Counted from the first letter of the stretch, positions 42,563 through 52,592 are shown. The stretch is 64,000 nt of DNA from an uncultured Muribaculaceae bacterium (GCA_905233845.1 CAJOFH010000010.1:1-64000), one strand, 5' to 3'. The notes: generated by a model from the letters alone, not told the origin. A program made the numbers and translations.

Positions 42563-42602
42563 AAAAGAAAGGCTTTTCTCACTCGAGAAAAGCCTTTCTT
42601 AA
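42563..42602. terminator. Bidirectional terminator between GH53 and susF-like genes
   Basis: AAGAAAGGCTTTTCTC (42565-42580), loop ACTC, GAGAAAAGCCTTTCTT (42585-42600): a perfect 16-bp stem between convergent genes. Confidence 0.92.
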
Positions 42603-42619
42603 TTCAATTAACTAAAAGA

Positions 42620-43957
42620 TTAGTTCATCCTTTGAGTCATAGTTACGTGGAAGTCACCCTCGTAAGTGATGTAGAGCTGGATGAAGAAAGATCCGCCAGC
42701 ATCTAACTTAAGGTTACCACCATCGAAGCTGAGGTTACCCCAGTCACCACCCCAGTTGATGTCCCAGCTCTCGTTAGCACGGAACTTGAACTCGGTGCCG
42801 GCAGGAATATCGCAATAGCCTTCCCAAGCACCAGTTTGGGTGTTGTACTCAAGCTTAGCATAGTCGCTTGCCCAACCGTTGAAGCCGCCAATCACACCAA
42901 TGGTGGTGATAGGAGTGAGCTCATAGGTCATATCGGCGATGTTGGCTTCTACCATGTAGAATCCCTCAGGAGCGTTGATGTTGCCAGCGCCCACTGCGAG
43001 AGAGCCTGAGTAATCATCAAATGCGTCATCGAGACCCCAGTCAGGAGCATTCCAATTGTCCTTACCACTGCGGAACTTGAAGTCACCATTGAGGTACATG
43101 AAGCCGTAGTAGTCGCCATCGTTGTTGCGAGCGTTCTTCCAGCCCTTGTTCTTAAGACCAGCAGCAGGAGAGCCCCATCCGTTGGCGTTACCAGCTTGCC
43201 AAATCATCTCGGCGTAAGCCAGACCCTCAACATCATAAGTCATGTTGTTGGTGTTAACAGTGATGATGAACTGAGTGTAGTCAGGATCCTCGAAGAATAT
43301 GATTTCGTGGGCATCAGCACCTTGAGCCAGCTTGCCACCGAAGAGGAATCCGTCGGTCTCCTCGTTGCATCCTAACTTACCCTCTTCAAAGTTCTTGAGG
43401 TAGGTGAAAGGCAGGAAGAAGAAATTCATATCCTGTGAGGGAACGGTGATTGTGTATTCTCCATCTGAAACAAACTCCATTGGAGTGAGCTCGTTGTCTT
43501 GAAGGATATACATACCCGCAGCCATCTTAACGGCATCAGTGATGTCGCTGTTGAAGCGGAAGGCTTGACCCTTGTTATTAAGAACAGTTACCACATTGAT
43601 GGGCACATCATAGGATCCTTCGGGACCATAGAGTGCTTCGAGAGCGTCACGGAGCTCAGTAGTTTTGGCACGGCCCTGATCGTCAACATTGACAGTGCGG
43701 TTTTCGCTCTTGTCGGCATTGAAGAGGGTCACAATGTTGGAGGCTGTGGTGCCTTCTTCAGCTTTGTAGGTGGGCGTGAACAGGAGCACGCTATCGGCAG
43801 TGATAGTAGTAAAGTCGATAGCACCGGCAGCAGCCACAGCAGCACTTGCGCTAGCAGGGTTCTCGCTGTTGCTCATGGGGTCGGCCCAGTCCTTATAGTC
43901 CTCGGTACAGCTTGCCATGAGCAAACCAATACCTAAAATATAAAATAACTTTTTCAT
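42620..43957 (-). CDS. SusF-like outer-membrane glycan-binding lipoprotein
   Basis: 445 residues. Lipoprotein signal with LLMASC (Cys17). An N-terminal spacer domain (about 40-145) is followed by CBM-like modules: about 150-250, 250-345 (MIWQAGNANGWGSPAAG) and 350-445 (IGVIGGFNGWASDY, FKFRANESWDINWGGDW). The NGW and SWDINWGG blocks are typical of SusE/SusF starch-binding modules, where aromatic residues stack on the glycan. Last gene of the susCDEF-like operon, 90 bp after susE. It is longer than the SusE-like protein and likely binds glycan at the cell surface without catalysis. Confidence 0.87.
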   Translation of the reverse strand: MKKLFYILGIGLLMASCTEDYKDWADPMSNSENPASASAAVAAAGAIDFTTITADSVLLFTPTYKAEEGTTASNIVTLFNADKSENRTVNVDDQGRAKTTELRDALEALYGPEGSYDVPINVVTVLNNKGQAFRFNSDITDAVKMAAGMYILQDNELTPMEFVSDGEYTITVPSQDMNFFFLPFTYLKNFEEGKLGCNEETDGFLFGGKLAQGADAHEIIFFEDPDYTQFIITVNTNNMTYDVEGLAYAEMIWQAGNANGWGSPAAGLKNKGWKNARNNDGDYYGFMYLNGDFKFRSGKDNWNAPDWGLDDAFDDYSGSLAVGAGNINAPEGFYMVEANIADMTYELTPITTIGVIGGFNGWASDYAKLEYNTQTGAWEGYCDIPAGTEFKFRANESWDINWGGDWGNLSFDGGNLKLDAGGSFFIQLYITYEGDFHVTMTQRMN

Positions 43958-44047
43958 GTTGTATTTATTTCTCTTTTAAGATTGAGGAGTAGGGGAGCGG
44001 AGCGTTGCTTCGCTCCCTTTCTCTCTCAATAATTATTGGTTCAAAAA

Positions 44048-45244
44048 TTACTCAGTAGCAAGGAAATAGTAGAGACCAAGAATGTCGTTGAAGTAAACGG
44101 TGTAATTACCAGCTTTGACTGGAATGTTGTCACCGCCTTGAGTACCTATACCAAGTGGGAAGTCCTTAGCACCCCAGTTGATGTCCCAAGAGCCGTTGGC
44201 AAACTTGAGCTCAGTGTTCTCTGGGAAAGTGAGACTCTTCATGAACCACATGTGATTCTCGGTGTTATCACGCTTGCCCATAGCATCCATAGCGTTGCTG
44301 CCAGCATCCCATCCCTGGTAACCACCTGGCATGGTGATGGTGCTATGTTCATTGTAAGTGCCTTCCAACTTCTCCATTGAGAAGGTGTTCTTGACGGTGT
44401 TCATAGTGATCTTGTAATAACCATCCTCTGGGATACCAATGTTGTGGTTGTCACCATCCTCATCGGTAACACCAGCAGTATTCTCATCGATGTTGGTGTA
44501 GTTCATTTGGGTGTCCCAACTGCCAGGATCACGAACGAACTTGAACTGACCATCCTTGGGGAAGTAACCAGCATACACGAGCGAACCATTACCGTCCTTG
44601 TCGAAATCGGCACCTGGTTCAGGAAGCAATGGAATAAGACCAGTACCCACATCATTAACATTCCAATCTGCGCTACCGATGCAGTTACCTACCATGTACC
44701 AGAGTACTGGATCAGCAGGCTTGAGCTCGATGTAGTAAGGAGTTACGAGGAACTTAACTACGTTTGAAGTTACCTCTTTAGCACCGCTGGTGTTGGCTTT
44801 CACACGAGCATACACTTCCTGTTGTGCAGGAACCTCGCCATCAACATAGTTGCAAATCACAACAAGTGCTTTTGCCACGTCTTTGGCGCTGATTTCGGCG
44901 TTGCAAGTGCTGAAGATGTTATCAAACGCATAGTAGTCGCATTGAGTCTCGCCAGTGTCGTCGGCAACCTCTGCAGTATAAGGGGTAGTCCACTTGTTGT
45001 CGGCCGAGATCTCAACAGTATATTCGGCTGCTACAGGGAATCCTCCATAGTCGGGTTGCGACCAAGTGAGGTTCACTGTCTCAGAGTTTGCCAAGTCAAT
45101 AGCTTGATTGGCATAGGCAGGAGTGTTCAGCACAAACGATTCAGGTTGCTGAAGCACTGGATTAGAGTCGCGGTCATCGCTACAAGAGGTGAACATCAAT
45201 GCTGCACCCATGAGCAATAAGGCTGACTTGAATATATTATTCAT
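44048..45244 (-). CDS. SusE-like outer-membrane glycan-binding lipoprotein
   Basis: 398 residues. Lipoprotein signal LMFTSC (Cys21). The SusE N-terminal immunoglobulin-like domain at about 30-145 has ESFVLNTPAYANQAIDLANSETVNLTWSQPDYG, diagnostic for the family. The C-terminal half has CBM-like modules (WYMVGNCIGSADWNV at about 180; MPGGYQGWDAGSNAMD and ELKFANGSWDINWGAKDFPLG at about 300-370). Binds the target glycan at the cell surface together with SusD and SusF-like partners. Third gene of the operon, 37 bp after susD. Confidence 0.9.
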   Translation of the reverse strand: MNNIFKSALLLMGAALMFTSCSDDRDSNPVLQQPESFVLNTPAYANQAIDLANSETVNLTWSQPDYGGFPVAAEYTVEISADNKWTTPYTAEVADDTGETQCDYYAFDNIFSTCNAEISAKDVAKALVVICNYVDGEVPAQQEVYARVKANTSGAKEVTSNVVKFLVTPYYIELKPADPVLWYMVGNCIGSADWNVNDVGTGLIPLLPEPGADFDKDGNGSLVYAGYFPKDGQFKFVRDPGSWDTQMNYTNIDENTAGVTDEDGDNHNIGIPEDGYYKITMNTVKNTFSMEKLEGTYNEHSTITMPGGYQGWDAGSNAMDAMGKRDNTENHMWFMKSLTFPENTELKFANGSWDINWGAKDFPLGIGTQGGDNIPVKAGNYTVYFNDILGLYYFLATE

Positions 45245-45281
45245 AATAATCTCTGTAATTTAATAATGGTTAGTGAATTCA

Positions 45282-46952
45282 TTATTTATAACCCTCGTTC
45301 TGCTTGAGGTTAGAGTTAGCAATCAGGTCATCGGTGGGGATAGCGAATACGTTGCGATAAGCCTCGAAGTCGCGACCTGCATAGGCACCACCCTTCCATT
45401 GCCACTTGTAGTCGGTGCTTCCACCAAACTTGCCAAAGCGGATGAGGTCAACACGGCGACGGCCCTCGAAGTAGAACTCGCGGCTCCACTCGTCGAGGAT
45501 GTCGTTGAGTGAGTAAGATGCCTTAGTAGTAGCATGAGCACGAGCGCGCAGAGCGTTGATAGCTTGTACTGCGTCGGCAGGAGCAGCACCAGTGCCTCCA
45601 AGGCGAGTAACTGCCTCGGCATAGGTCAGGTAAGCCTCAGCGGCACGCATGTACATCAGCTGAGAGTCGGCAAATGTAATGTCCGAACCCTTAGAACCGT
45701 CACACTTGAAGTTTGTGAACTTAGCAATAGCGTAGCCATACTTGAAGTCACTCTCGTTCTCAACGTTGAGGTTACGTCCCTGTGTGTCGAAGAGGGCGCG
45801 ATCATCACCAGCAGCTACATAAACATCGTAGGCAGGGCCTTCGGGAGCTTCGATGTCGCTGAAGAACTTCTTAATAAGTTCAGGACGAGCACGGTTACCA
45901 CCCCATGTGTTGTTGTTGTAGAGGCCGTTAACCTCGGTAGGATCGTATGGGTTGGCGTGCATGTCACCGTCAAATGTAGAGCAAATCAGGAAGTTTGTGC
46001 CACCCCACGAAGTGGTGCGGGTACCATATTGGATTACTGGGAACACTGCCTCAACCATAGCACCATTAGTGCCATTGTCGCCCATAAAGAGCATCTGATA
46101 AGCAGTCCAATGACGGGTTATACCGTCGGCACCAGTGCCATTGTAGTCATTGGTGAACAGTTTATAGCTTGAATCCATCACCTTCTTGGCATAGTCGCGA
46201 GCCTCGGCCCAGCGAGCTTTGCCAGTGTAAACCTGAGAGTTCAGATAGAGGCGTGACAATAGCATCCAGCCAGCAGCCTTGTCAACACGGCCAAAGCCTT
46301 GCTGTCCATAGTTCTTGGGAGATGGGTCGCTGAGCACTTGGTCGCTCGAAGTCTCACCAACGATATCCTTGAGCTCGCTCTCAACAAATTCGCAAACTTG
46401 TGCACGAGAGTACTGCTCTGGATTATCGCCCGAAATAGAAGTTGTGAAAGGCACGTTGCCAAAGGCATCGGTGAGCAGCAAGAACTGGAAGGCACGCAAG
46501 AAGCGAATCTCGGCAGTCATTGTTGCATCATAGTCGCCATACACATCAATATAGTGGTTGCAGAAGGTAATACCGATACAGAGACCGTAGTAGTAACCAC
46601 GCAACATTGGGTGGCTGGCATCATAGCTGTTGTGGCAGAAAGAAGCGATACCATCATCACCCCAACCGCAGATAGCCTCGTCGGTGGTCAACTCGTTAGA
46701 GTTCCACATCTGGCGGAACTTGTGCTGGAAACCGCCATCAAGTCCGTCGATGTCAACATTGTCATCACCACCGTTGTTACCCGAAGTGGCGAATACCGAA
46801 TAGCATTTATTGAACAGCTGCTCGGGAGTAACATCGCTTTGCAGTGCAGGGTCGATGGGCTCTACGTCAAGATCGTTTATGCAAGAGTTGAATCCCACGC
46901 TCATCAAGACTGCTACAGCTGCGCATAATGTATATTTGAAAAACTTATTCAT
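45282..46952 (-). CDS. SusD/RagB-like outer-membrane nutrient-binding lipoprotein
   Basis: 556 residues. Lipoprotein signal with Cys24 (VGFNSC). SusD family features: YDASHPMLRGYYYGLCIGITFCNHYID, MTAEIRFLRAFQFLLLTDAFGNVPFTT, the long all-helical TPR scaffold, and the C-terminal LNDILDEWSREFYFEGRRRVDLIRFGKFGG block with the conserved EFxFEGxRxxDLxRxG. It caps the SusC barrel and delivers glycan to it. 37 bp after susC, co-transcribed. Family members that bind starch and galactan cannot be told apart from sequence alone. Confidence 0.95.
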   Translation of the reverse strand: MNKFFKYTLCAAVAVLMSVGFNSCINDLDVEPIDPALQSDVTPEQLFNKCYSVFATSGNNGGDDNVDIDGLDGGFQHKFRQMWNSNELTTDEAICGWGDDGIASFCHNSYDASHPMLRGYYYGLCIGITFCNHYIDVYGDYDATMTAEIRFLRAFQFLLLTDAFGNVPFTTSISGDNPEQYSRAQVCEFVESELKDIVGETSSDQVLSDPSPKNYGQQGFGRVDKAAGWMLLSRLYLNSQVYTGKARWAEARDYAKKVMDSSYKLFTNDYNGTGADGITRHWTAYQMLFMGDNGTNGAMVEAVFPVIQYGTRTTSWGGTNFLICSTFDGDMHANPYDPTEVNGLYNNNTWGGNRARPELIKKFFSDIEAPEGPAYDVYVAAGDDRALFDTQGRNLNVENESDFKYGYAIAKFTNFKCDGSKGSDITFADSQLMYMRAAEAYLTYAEAVTRLGGTGAAPADAVQAINALRARAHATTKASYSLNDILDEWSREFYFEGRRRVDLIRFGKFGGSTDYKWQWKGGAYAGRDFEAYRNVFAIPTDDLIANSNLKQNEGYK

Positions 46953-46989
46953 AGTTTCTATATGTATTTAATAATGTGTCAAAATCAAA

Positions 46990-49900
46990 TTAGAAGTTCA
47001 GGCTCAAACCAAGGATGAACGAGATTGGGCGTGGGAAGATGTCGCCACCAATACCACCGAAGATCTCAGGATCAATTCCATCATACTTGGTGATGCAGAA
47101 TACGTTAGAAACTGTACCATAGATACGTCCACTAATGCCGTGGTAGCTACTGCGCTTGAAGAGCTCGTTGAAGCTGTAACCCAAGGTGATGTTGTCGCAC
47201 TTGAGGAACGAAGCGTTCTGTACCCAGTAGTCGCTGAATACGGTCTCAGTGTCATAAGTTTGCCATCCCATGTTAACCGACTCAACAGGGCGGTTGTTCA
47301 GATAGAAGCCAGATACTTCCTCAAAGATAGCAGCCTTGCCCACATTGTGATAGCCTTGCATCACGTTGTTGAACATGTAGTTGCCAATGCTTGCACGCAG
47401 GCTGAAACCGAAGTCCCAGTTCTTCCACTCAAGTTTCGAAGCAAAGCCCATGGTGACAGGAGCCCAAGGACTCTTGTAGAGATACTTGTCGGCCTCACTG
47501 ATAACGCCGTCACCGTTGCGGTCAACAACCTGGCCCTCGATGGGCTTGCCGTTAACGTCGTAAACCTGCTGATATACGTAGAACGAGTGAGAAGGATGAT
47601 CAACGAAGTGGGCCTGAGCATTACCGTTGATACCAATGCCACCAGTCGAAACGAAGTAAGTTGGGTCGTCGCTGATGAGCTCAGTAATCTTGTTGCTGTT
47701 GTAAGTCAAGTTGTAATCCAGAGTCCACAACAGGTCGTTGGTAGAGATGGCCTTCCAGTTAACCGAGAACTCGATACCAGTGTTGCGCAGCGAACCGATG
47801 TTCTTGTAGAACGCGTTGCGGAAGTTGGTCATTGCCGAGAAGGTTGTCCAGTTCAACAGGTCGGTAGTCTTGCGGTAGTACCAGTCGATGCTACCAGTCA
47901 AGCGGTTGTTCATTACACCCCAGTCGAGACCCACGTTAGTAGTAGTAGTGGTCTCCCACTTCAGCTCGGGGTTGTATACGTTTGGCTTAGCCTTTGAACC
48001 GTCGCCAAGCAAATCATAGAATGAGCCAATGCTACCATTGCTCATCACGTAGTTGGCAAAGTAGTTGTAGTCGCCAATGCCTTCTTGCTGACCAGTCTTA
48101 CCCCAACCGAAGCGAAGCTTAAGAGTGCTGAAAGGACCTTCTTTCATGAAGGCTTCCTCAGCAATATTCCATGCAAGTGCCAATGATGGGAACAATGCCC
48201 AGTGCTTTTTGAAGCGTGACGAACCATCGTAACGCATGGTAAAGGTCAGGTAGTACTTGCTGTCGTAGATGTAGTTCATACGACCAAAGAACGATACCAA
48301 GAAGTTCTCGGTGCGATAGCCGAGACCGTTGTTCTGGCGATAAACGCCCTCGCCACGGATGGCACCAGCCTTAGGATCACCAATTTTATAGCTTACACCA
48401 GGAATCCACATGCCGGGAAGAACGTTGAGAGCTCCATCCACCTCAGTGTCAGCGGTTGTGAAGTTAAGCAATGAGTTGGCTGGGTAGGTACCCCACGACT
48501 CATTGAACTCCTTGCGCCAGTTGTGTTGCCACTCGTAACCAGCCATGATGTCAAAATGGTGCTTGTCGTTGAAGTCCTTGTAGTACTGTGCGTAGGCACT
48601 CAACTGCATGTTCTCTTTCGACTGGGTGTAGTAAGCGTTGTTGCCCCAGTAGTTAGAGGTGTTAGAAATGTTGGTGCTGATGTTGTGACCCTCGCCATGA
48701 GTGAAGTCACCACCAAGTGTCAAGTGTAAGCGCAAGTCCTCAAAACCGTGAATCTTGTAGTCTATGTCGGCACTACCAATGAACGAACGGGTCTTACCGC
48801 TGTTGTCATGGTTGTCGAGCATTGCCACGGGGTTGTAAGGTGCGTTGGTGTTCTTGGTGTAGGGCCAAGCTGGATCGTAGTTGTTAACTTGAAGCCAATC
48901 GAAGTAGCCACCTACGGCAGCATACTTGGGATCATCGCTGTAAACAGGCTGAGTGGGGTCCATGCGAACTGCATTACCCACGGCACCTGTGTCGGCAAAG
49001 CGAGACTTGGTCCAAGCGAGCTTACCATTGAGGTTGAAGGTCAAGTGGTCGTTCAAGAGCGAAGGACTGAGGTTGACAGCTACGGTGTAGCGCTTGTAGT
49101 CCGAAGTCTTGAGGATACCTTGCTGGTCGGTGTAACCAAGTGACAAGCGATAGGGGAGGAAATCTTTCACTGAACCAGTAAGAGTGACATTGTGGTCGTG
49201 GCTGATAGCAGTGCGGTAGATTTCGTTCTGCCAGTCGGTGTTGGCTGTGCCAAGCAGCGAGAGTGCATTTTCTTCGCGGGTGTCGCCTTCAAATATTTTA
49301 GCAACAAAAGCACGATACTCGTCACCATTCATTACCTCGATGGTTTTTTTCTTCTTGCTGAAGGTTACGTTGCCATTGTAGCTCACTTGTGGAGCTTGGT
49401 TGCGACGACCTTTCTTGGTAGTGATGATGATTACACCGTTAGAACCACGCGAACCGTAGATTGCGGTAGCCGAAGCATCCTTCAACACGTTGAAGCTCTC
49501 GATATCCTGTGGGTTAACGAGAGACAGTGGGTTGCCCACACCGCTAATACCATTGTTATCCATGGCGATACCATCGATAACGATGAGTGGGTTGTTGCTG
49601 GCGTTCAGTGAAGAACCACCACGGATACGGATTGTGGCGCTACCGCCAGGGGCACCGTCACCACTGGTTACGCTCACACCGGCAACTTTACCGCTAAGCA
49701 TGTCCTGAGCACTCACTACAACACCTTTGTTCTTGGCGTCTGGCTTGAGTGCGGTAACACTACCGGTAAGGTCGTTTTTCTTAACAGTACCGTAACCGAT
49801 GACAACCACGTTCTCGAGCACTTGAGTGTCGTCTAACAGCTCAATCACGAGAGTGGGAGCGGCGGTAACGGTCTGAGTCTGACAACCGGTATAAGAAATT

Positions 49901-50130
49901 TGGAGCTGGGCGTCCTTTGGTGCTTGAATTGTGAAGTTACCGTCAAAGTCGGTCACCACATTGTTGGTGGTGCCCACAATGGTAACAAGTGCACCAATAA
50001 TAGGCTCGCCGGTAGCATCCTTGACATGTCCCTGCACAGTAATCGTCTGTGCGTAGGCTCCGATGGATAGGAGTAATCCCATCATCAGGGCAAGAATCCT
50101 TTGGGGAATTCTGATGTTTACCTGCTTCAT
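46990..50130 (-). CDS. SusC/RagA-like TonB-dependent outer-membrane transporter
   Basis: 1046 residues. Signal peptide about 1-27. An N-terminal carboxypeptidase-regulatory domain at about 28-110 (VQGHVKDATGEPIIGALVTIVG) precedes the plug domain, with VVIGYGTVKKNDLTGSVTAL, GSSLNASNNPLIVIDGIAMD and ASATAIYGSRGSNGVIIITTKKG, then a 22-strand barrel ending ISFILGLSLNF with the terminal Phe needed for outer-membrane insertion. Imports large oligosaccharides with energy from TonB. First gene of the susCDEF-like operon, divergent from the lacI-type regulator. No sigma-interaction N-terminal extension is present, so regulation is more likely by the LacI protein than by anti-sigma signalling. Confidence 0.96.
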   Translation of the reverse strand: MKQVNIRIPQRILALMMGLLLSIGAYAQTITVQGHVKDATGEPIIGALVTIVGTTNNVVTDFDGNFTIQAPKDAQLQISYTGCQTQTVTAAPTLVIELLDDTQVLENVVVIGYGTVKKNDLTGSVTALKPDAKNKGVVVSAQDMLSGKVAGVSVTSGDGAPGGSATIRIRGGSSLNASNNPLIVIDGIAMDNNGISGVGNPLSLVNPQDIESFNVLKDASATAIYGSRGSNGVIIITTKKGRRNQAPQVSYNGNVTFSKKKKTIEVMNGDEYRAFVAKIFEGDTREENALSLLGTANTDWQNEIYRTAISHDHNVTLTGSVKDFLPYRLSLGYTDQQGILKTSDYKRYTVAVNLSPSLLNDHLTFNLNGKLAWTKSRFADTGAVGNAVRMDPTQPVYSDDPKYAAVGGYFDWLQVNNYDPAWPYTKNTNAPYNPVAMLDNHDNSGKTRSFIGSADIDYKIHGFEDLRLHLTLGGDFTHGEGHNISTNISNTSNYWGNNAYYTQSKENMQLSAYAQYYKDFNDKHHFDIMAGYEWQHNWRKEFNESWGTYPANSLLNFTTADTEVDGALNVLPGMWIPGVSYKIGDPKAGAIRGEGVYRQNNGLGYRTENFLVSFFGRMNYIYDSKYYLTFTMRYDGSSRFKKHWALFPSLALAWNIAEEAFMKEGPFSTLKLRFGWGKTGQQEGIGDYNYFANYVMSNGSIGSFYDLLGDGSKAKPNVYNPELKWETTTTTNVGLDWGVMNNRLTGSIDWYYRKTTDLLNWTTFSAMTNFRNAFYKNIGSLRNTGIEFSVNWKAISTNDLLWTLDYNLTYNSNKITELISDDPTYFVSTGGIGINGNAQAHFVDHPSHSFYVYQQVYDVNGKPIEGQVVDRNGDGVISEADKYLYKSPWAPVTMGFASKLEWKNWDFGFSLRASIGNYMFNNVMQGYHNVGKAAIFEEVSGFYLNNRPVESVNMGWQTYDTETVFSDYWVQNASFLKCDNITLGYSFNELFKRSSYHGISGRIYGTVSNVFCITKYDGIDPEIFGGIGGDIFPRPISFILGLSLNF

Positions 50131-50233
50131 CTTGTTTTTAGTTAAATTGTTATTAAGTTATTAATTACATTGAAATATTTAGTATTCTCTCGAAAAAATA
50201 GTACCGAATTCAATAGGGCGAAATTTGCAACTA

Positions 50234-50241
50234 CAAAAGTA
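50234..50241 (-). promoter_or_regulatory. -7 box for the susCDEF-like operon
   Basis: Minus strand TACTTTTG, exact TAnnTTTG match about 104-111 nt upstream of the susC ATG. Confidence 0.5.
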
Positions 50242-50297
50242 AATCTTTTAAATAAAAATAAAGGCTTTTTCTTATTCAATTATGTGTTAAATGATGC

Positions 50298-50309
50298 GCA
50301 AACGTTTGC
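50298..50309. promoter_or_regulatory. LacI-family operator palindrome
   Basis: GCAAACGTTTGC, a perfect 12-bp palindrome with central CG, the usual form of LacI/CcpA-type operators. It lies between the divergent susC and lacI-type genes, about 57 bp upstream of the susC -7 box and 50 bp upstream of the lacI -7 box. Confidence 0.7.
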
Positions 50310-50358
50310 ATTAAGATATTTTAAGAAATAAATGATATAGCATTTTTAAGAATTATTG

Positions 50359-50366
50359 TAATTTTG
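50359..50366 (+). promoter_or_regulatory. -7 box for the LacI-type regulator gene
   Basis: TAATTTTG, exact TAnnTTTG match, 112 bp upstream of the ATG at 50478. Confidence 0.5.
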
Positions 50367-50477
50367 AAAACTCAAATAACAAATCGCCTTTCATGGTGCT
50401 TGTTCTGCTCTTTGTAAGCAGGTGAGCATAAAGGTGAGACACATTCATAAAATACTTACCATCAACATATTGCACAT

Positions 50478-51503
50478 ATGAACGAGAAGCAACCTTTGAC
50501 AATGAAAGATATAGCAGCCCAGCTCGGAGTGAGTGTGGCTACTGTGTCGCGTGCCTTGAAAAACAGTCCTAACATCAGCAAGAAACGCCGCGAGATGATA
50601 CAACAATATGCTCGCGAGCACGATTATTATCCTAACGTGATTGCCGAGCAGTTGCGTCACAGTCGTCAAAAACCATCTCAGGTTATTGGGGTTATTCTGC
50701 CCGAGATAGTGCATTTCTATTTCGCTTCGATCTTGAGCGGAATAGAGGAGAAAGCTAAGGAACGTGGCTACCGCATAATGGTGGCGCAGAGCCGTGAGAG
50801 CTACGAGCGCGAAGTGGAGATTTGCGAGTCGTTCAAGAAAAACAAAGTGTGTGGCATCATCGTTTCGCAGGCTAAAGACACTGAGCAGTACGACCACTTT
50901 ATCAAGCTCGTGAACGGTGGCATACCGCTGGTGTTCTACGATCGCATCTGCCCGGCCCTCAACGCCAGTCGAGTGGTGGTCGACGATTACCAGGCTGCCT
51001 ATAAGGCTGTGGGATACATGATAGAGACGGGTTGCAAAAGAGTGGCATTTTATGTGTCCAACCTGAATATGGAGATTTCAAAAAACCGTTTGAATGGATA
51101 CAAGGATGCTATTTATCATCACGGACTTCAGCCCGATGAGGCGCTCATTAAGCAATGCGACACGCGAGAGCATGCCGAGGAAATAACTCCTGCCCTGCTT
51201 AAGATGAAAGACCGTCCCGATGGGTTCTTTGCCATCAACGACGAGACAGCGATAGGCATCATGTACACTGCCAAGAAGATGGGATTCAAGGTGCCCGAGG
51301 AAGTGTCGATTTGTGGGTTTACCGACAGCGACCGAGCCGTCTCGTGCGACCCCATGCTCACCACTGTTCGTCAAAATGGCGAGGAAGTGGGCGCACAGGC
51401 CACCGATGTCCTCATCGACATGGTAGAGGGCAAGCTCCCCATCGACCGCGCCGAGAAACGCATGGTCCGCACCAAGCTGGTAGTAAGAGGAACAACGAAA
51501 TAA
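50478..51503 (+). CDS. LacI/GalR-family transcriptional regulator of the Sus-like locus
   Basis: 341 residues. N-terminal helix-turn-helix and hinge helix: MKDIAAQLGVSVATVSRALKNSPNISKKRREMIQ. The periplasmic-binding-protein-like effector domain follows from about 65 (IGVILPEIVHFYFASILSGIEEKAKERGY) to the end. Divergent from susC, with a perfect LacI-type palindrome in between, so it very likely senses a sugar and controls the operon and itself. Bacteroidales polysaccharide loci more often use SusR or hybrid two-component sensors; LacI control suggests sensing of a small intracellular sugar such as a mono- or disaccharide (inference). Confidence 0.92.
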   Translation: MNEKQPLTMKDIAAQLGVSVATVSRALKNSPNISKKRREMIQQYAREHDYYPNVIAEQLRHSRQKPSQVIGVILPEIVHFYFASILSGIEEKAKERGYRIMVAQSRESYEREVEICESFKKNKVCGIIVSQAKDTEQYDHFIKLVNGGIPLVFYDRICPALNASRVVVDDYQAAYKAVGYMIETGCKRVAFYVSNLNMEISKNRLNGYKDAIYHHGLQPDEALIKQCDTREHAEEITPALLKMKDRPDGFFAINDETAIGIMYTAKKMGFKVPEEVSICGFTDSDRAVSCDPMLTTVRQNGEEVGAQATDVLIDMVEGKLPIDRAEKRMVRTKLVVRGTTK

Positions 51504-51572
51504 TTTGTGTAATAGAAATAAGAATGATTATTTCTTAATAATCTGTTGGATAGTTGACTTTTAAAGTTAATA

Positions 51573-52580
51573 ATGGCAACAAAACAAAGAATAGCATTTC
51601 TTGATTTTATTAAAGGCGTTTGCATCATACTGCTTGTTTCGTTTCATGTCCAGCCAAAAGGCCATGAATTGCATCAAACATTCTTGATGCCGATCTTCTT
51701 TTTCTTGTCTGGACTTAATTTCAAGACTTATGATGGATTTAAAGCTTTTTTTAGACGCAAGGTAAACACTCTTCTTGTGCCATTAGTATTTTTCTTGATT
51801 ATAGGTGCGGTATATTGTTTTTGTCGTAATATGTTGGAATCTCACTTTGTTGTTAGTCAGGCTTTTGACAGGATGCCACTAAATCCCATTTACAACAACA
51901 CTCCTATGTGGTTCCTTTTCGTATTGTTCATGATAAATATTATATACTATGCCTTTGTGAGGTTCTTGCCTCGATGGTCAGTGATTGTGTTGTCGTTGCT
52001 ATTGGGTGGAGTGGGCTATTGGATAGCTAGTCATGGTTATGTTCTTGAGCCTTATTTGGATATAGCATTTGTAGCAATGCCATTTTTTATGCTGGGAAAT
52101 GAAGCGAGCAAATTGGGCGTAATCAATTATCGTCCTCCCTTATTTTCTACGTTGGCTCTAGTTGCTGCAACAGTGCTGTGGGTATATTTTGACACTCCTG
52201 TCATCAATATGCTAAAGCGCAATTATCCTTCTCCACTGCTGCTATTTGGGATGACCACAATGGTGATTTTCTCGTTGTTTTTTGCTTGCCAGCAAGTTAA
52301 GCGTCCAGTACCCATTATTTCCTATTTTGGTCGTTATTCGCTGATTGTGCTTGGAACTCACTATTTCGTAATAGGTGTTCTTCGCTTAATAGTGCAAAAG
52401 TTTTTAGGTATTGATGATAAGACTATTGTTTGGCTTTCGATTCTTGTTGTGACGATGGCAATTGAAATACCTGTTATTTACTTGCTCATAAGGTATTTCC
52501 CTAGGTTTACAGCTCAAAAGGAACTCTTCCATGATGACTGGAGAATTAAGAGCAGCGGGGAGAAAAAAGATAATATATGA
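51573..52580 (+). CDS. Acyltransferase 3 family membrane protein
   Basis: 335 residues, about ten transmembrane helices, no signal peptide. The N-terminus RIAFLDFIKGVCIILLVSFHVQP has the family's catalytic-type His in the first helix (SFH); FLMPIFFFLSGLNFKTYDGFKAFFRRKVNTLLVPL follows, with the Phe/Arg block typical of Acyl_transf_3. Such enzymes O-acetylate surface polysaccharides or other exported substrates. It is more AT-rich than its neighbours and stands alone, 70 bp after the regulator, so transfer or a strain-specific function is possible. The C-terminus is short and charged (SGEKKDNI). Confidence 0.88.
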   Translation: MATKQRIAFLDFIKGVCIILLVSFHVQPKGHELHQTFLMPIFFFLSGLNFKTYDGFKAFFRRKVNTLLVPLVFFLIIGAVYCFCRNMLESHFVVSQAFDRMPLNPIYNNTPMWFLFVLFMINIIYYAFVRFLPRWSVIVLSLLLGGVGYWIASHGYVLEPYLDIAFVAMPFFMLGNEASKLGVINYRPPLFSTLALVAATVLWVYFDTPVINMLKRNYPSPLLLFGMTTMVIFSLFFACQQVKRPVPIISYFGRYSLIVLGTHYFVIGVLRLIVQKFLGIDDKTIVWLSILVVTMAIEIPVIYLLIRYFPRFTAQKELFHDDWRIKSSGEKKDNI

Positions 52581-52592
52581 CTTGATATAACT

